Shown here: positions 4,703 through 5,241 of the stretch, piece after piece | Numbering within the stretch: the stretch's first letter is position 1 | Layout of the letters: each line of letters begins with the position of its first letter | Source of the DNA: Nitrospirae bacterium GWC2_42_7 | GTDB lineage: Bacteria > Nitrospirota > Thermodesulfovibrionia > Thermodesulfovibrionales > UBA6898 | Direction of reading: 5' to 3' | Assembly: GCA_001803645.1 (NCBI GenBank) | Contig: MHDW01000023.1 | Coordinates: forward strand, 9,018 to 14,258 | Length of the DNA: 5,241 nt | The notes under the pieces: model-generated | Database searches by the model: none | The model's input: only the letters and a program-made list of their open reading frames with translations | Told to the model about the DNA's origin: nothing | Translations under genes and position numbers: made by a program

Positions 4703-5241
4703 ATGGCTGATTCATTAGCATTATTATCATTGTTAATAGCTTTAGAGCTGGTGCTCGGCGTTGATAATATACTTGTCATATCTATATTTGTTGAGAGACT
4801 GTCGGAATCACAAAGAAACAAAGCAAGAGTATTAGGATTAGCGATAGCCCTCCTTGCAAGAATCCTGATGCTTATCATCTTGCTACAGCTTGCCAATCAT
4901 AAAACTCCAATACTATTTTCATTCTCGATCCGGGATATCATACTTCTCTTAGGAGGAATGTTTCTTTTATGGAAGGCTGTACAAGAAATTCACAACACCA
5001 TAGAACTTAAGCATGAACATGACCTCTCTGTTAAGACCGGATATAAAACTTTTTTTAGCGTCATTATGCAAATTGTTCTATTGGACATCGTATTTTCAGT
5101 AGATTCAGTTATTACAGCTATCGGATTAACAGATAAAATATGGATAATCATTTCCGCTGTAATTGCATCATTCCTCATAATTTTAGCGTTTGCTAAACCG
5201 ATCGGGGATTTTATCTTGCAAAGACCATCGCTTAAAATACT
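4703..5241 (+). CDS. TerC-family integral membrane protein, N-terminal part (3' end outside window)
   Basis: ATG 4703 opens 179 codons up to the window edge; an in-frame TAA at 4697-4699 rules out an earlier start. The sequence has the two hallmark acidic membrane motifs of the family: LELVLGVDNILVISIFV (14-30) and LLDIVFSVDSVITAIG (126-141), with Glu15, Asp21, Asp128 and Asp134. RDIILLLGGMFLLWKAVQEIH (77-97) is also family-typical. About five hydrophobic helices are visible (roughly 5-30, 43-63, 78-92, 116-138, 146-165), and family members of this YgdQ-like type are about 240 residues, so roughly 60 residues are missing. TerC proteins have been tied to tellurite resistance and, in Alx and Bacillus homologues, to manganese efflux that supports metalation of exported enzymes. 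The ribosome site is weak (CAGGA, 12 bases upstream). The gene follows the DUF305 gene by 73 bp without a visible terminator and may be cotranscribed. Confidence 0.9.
   Translation, partial: MADSLALLSLLIALELVLGVDNILVISIFVERLSESQRNKARVLGLAIALLARILMLIILLQLANHKTPILFSFSIRDIILLLGGMFLLWKAVQEIHNTIELKHEHDLSVKTGYKTFFSVIMQIVLLDIVFSVDSVITAIGLTDKIWIIISAVIASFLIILAFAKPIGDFILQRPSLKI

Overview
The window (5,241 bp, moderately AT-rich) has ordinary bacterial gene architecture, with Shine-Dalgarno sites of the AAGGAG type. No marker here fixes the taxon. The YchF-like P-loop variant, the exported Ni-superoxide dismutase and the GC-rich intergenic palindromes would suit an environmental Gram-negative anaerobe or microaerophile such as a Nitrospirota or deltaproteobacterial-type lineage. 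That placement is a weak inference. A lipobox protein and several exported proteins suggest an envelope with a periplasm.

Left part (1-751): the 5' end of a YchF/OLA1-like P-loop NTPase gene on the minus strand, with a clear promoter and Shine-Dalgarno site. A divergent intergenic region follows, carrying GC-rich direct and inverted repeats, and it ends in a small inverted repeat that encloses the start codon of the next gene. Middle (752-2398): a complete class I arginyl-tRNA synthetase (argS) on the plus strand, with no visible Shine-Dalgarno site. A 316-bp gap (2399-2714) holds little apart from one possible 25-codon ORF.

Right part (2715-5241), all on the plus strand: (i) sodN, a nickel superoxide dismutase whose Sec-type signal peptide ends exactly at the His-Cys-x-x-Pro-Cys-Gly-x-Tyr nickel hook; (ii) a short fragment of a minimal nucleotidyltransferase starting inside the sodN stop codon; (iii) a small lipoprotein of unknown function; (iv) an exported DUF305 protein with two His-His motifs and a Met/His-rich N-terminus; (v) the 5' part of a TerC-family membrane protein that runs off the window. 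Together, sodN, DUF305 and TerC suggest a locus for superoxide and metal (Ni, Cu, perhaps Mn) handling at the cell envelope. This is an inference from gene families and proximity.

The most notable non-coding signal is a 48-bp imperfect direct repeat (42/48 identical) at 3282-3329 and 3858-3905. One copy lies upstream of the lipoprotein gene and the other upstream of the DUF305 gene. Both copies contain a perfect TATAAT with a TTG-type -35 element 15 bp upstream, so the repeat looks like a duplicated promoter or regulatory segment that may co-regulate the two envelope genes. Copy 1 also forms the 3' end of the nucleotidyltransferase fragment.
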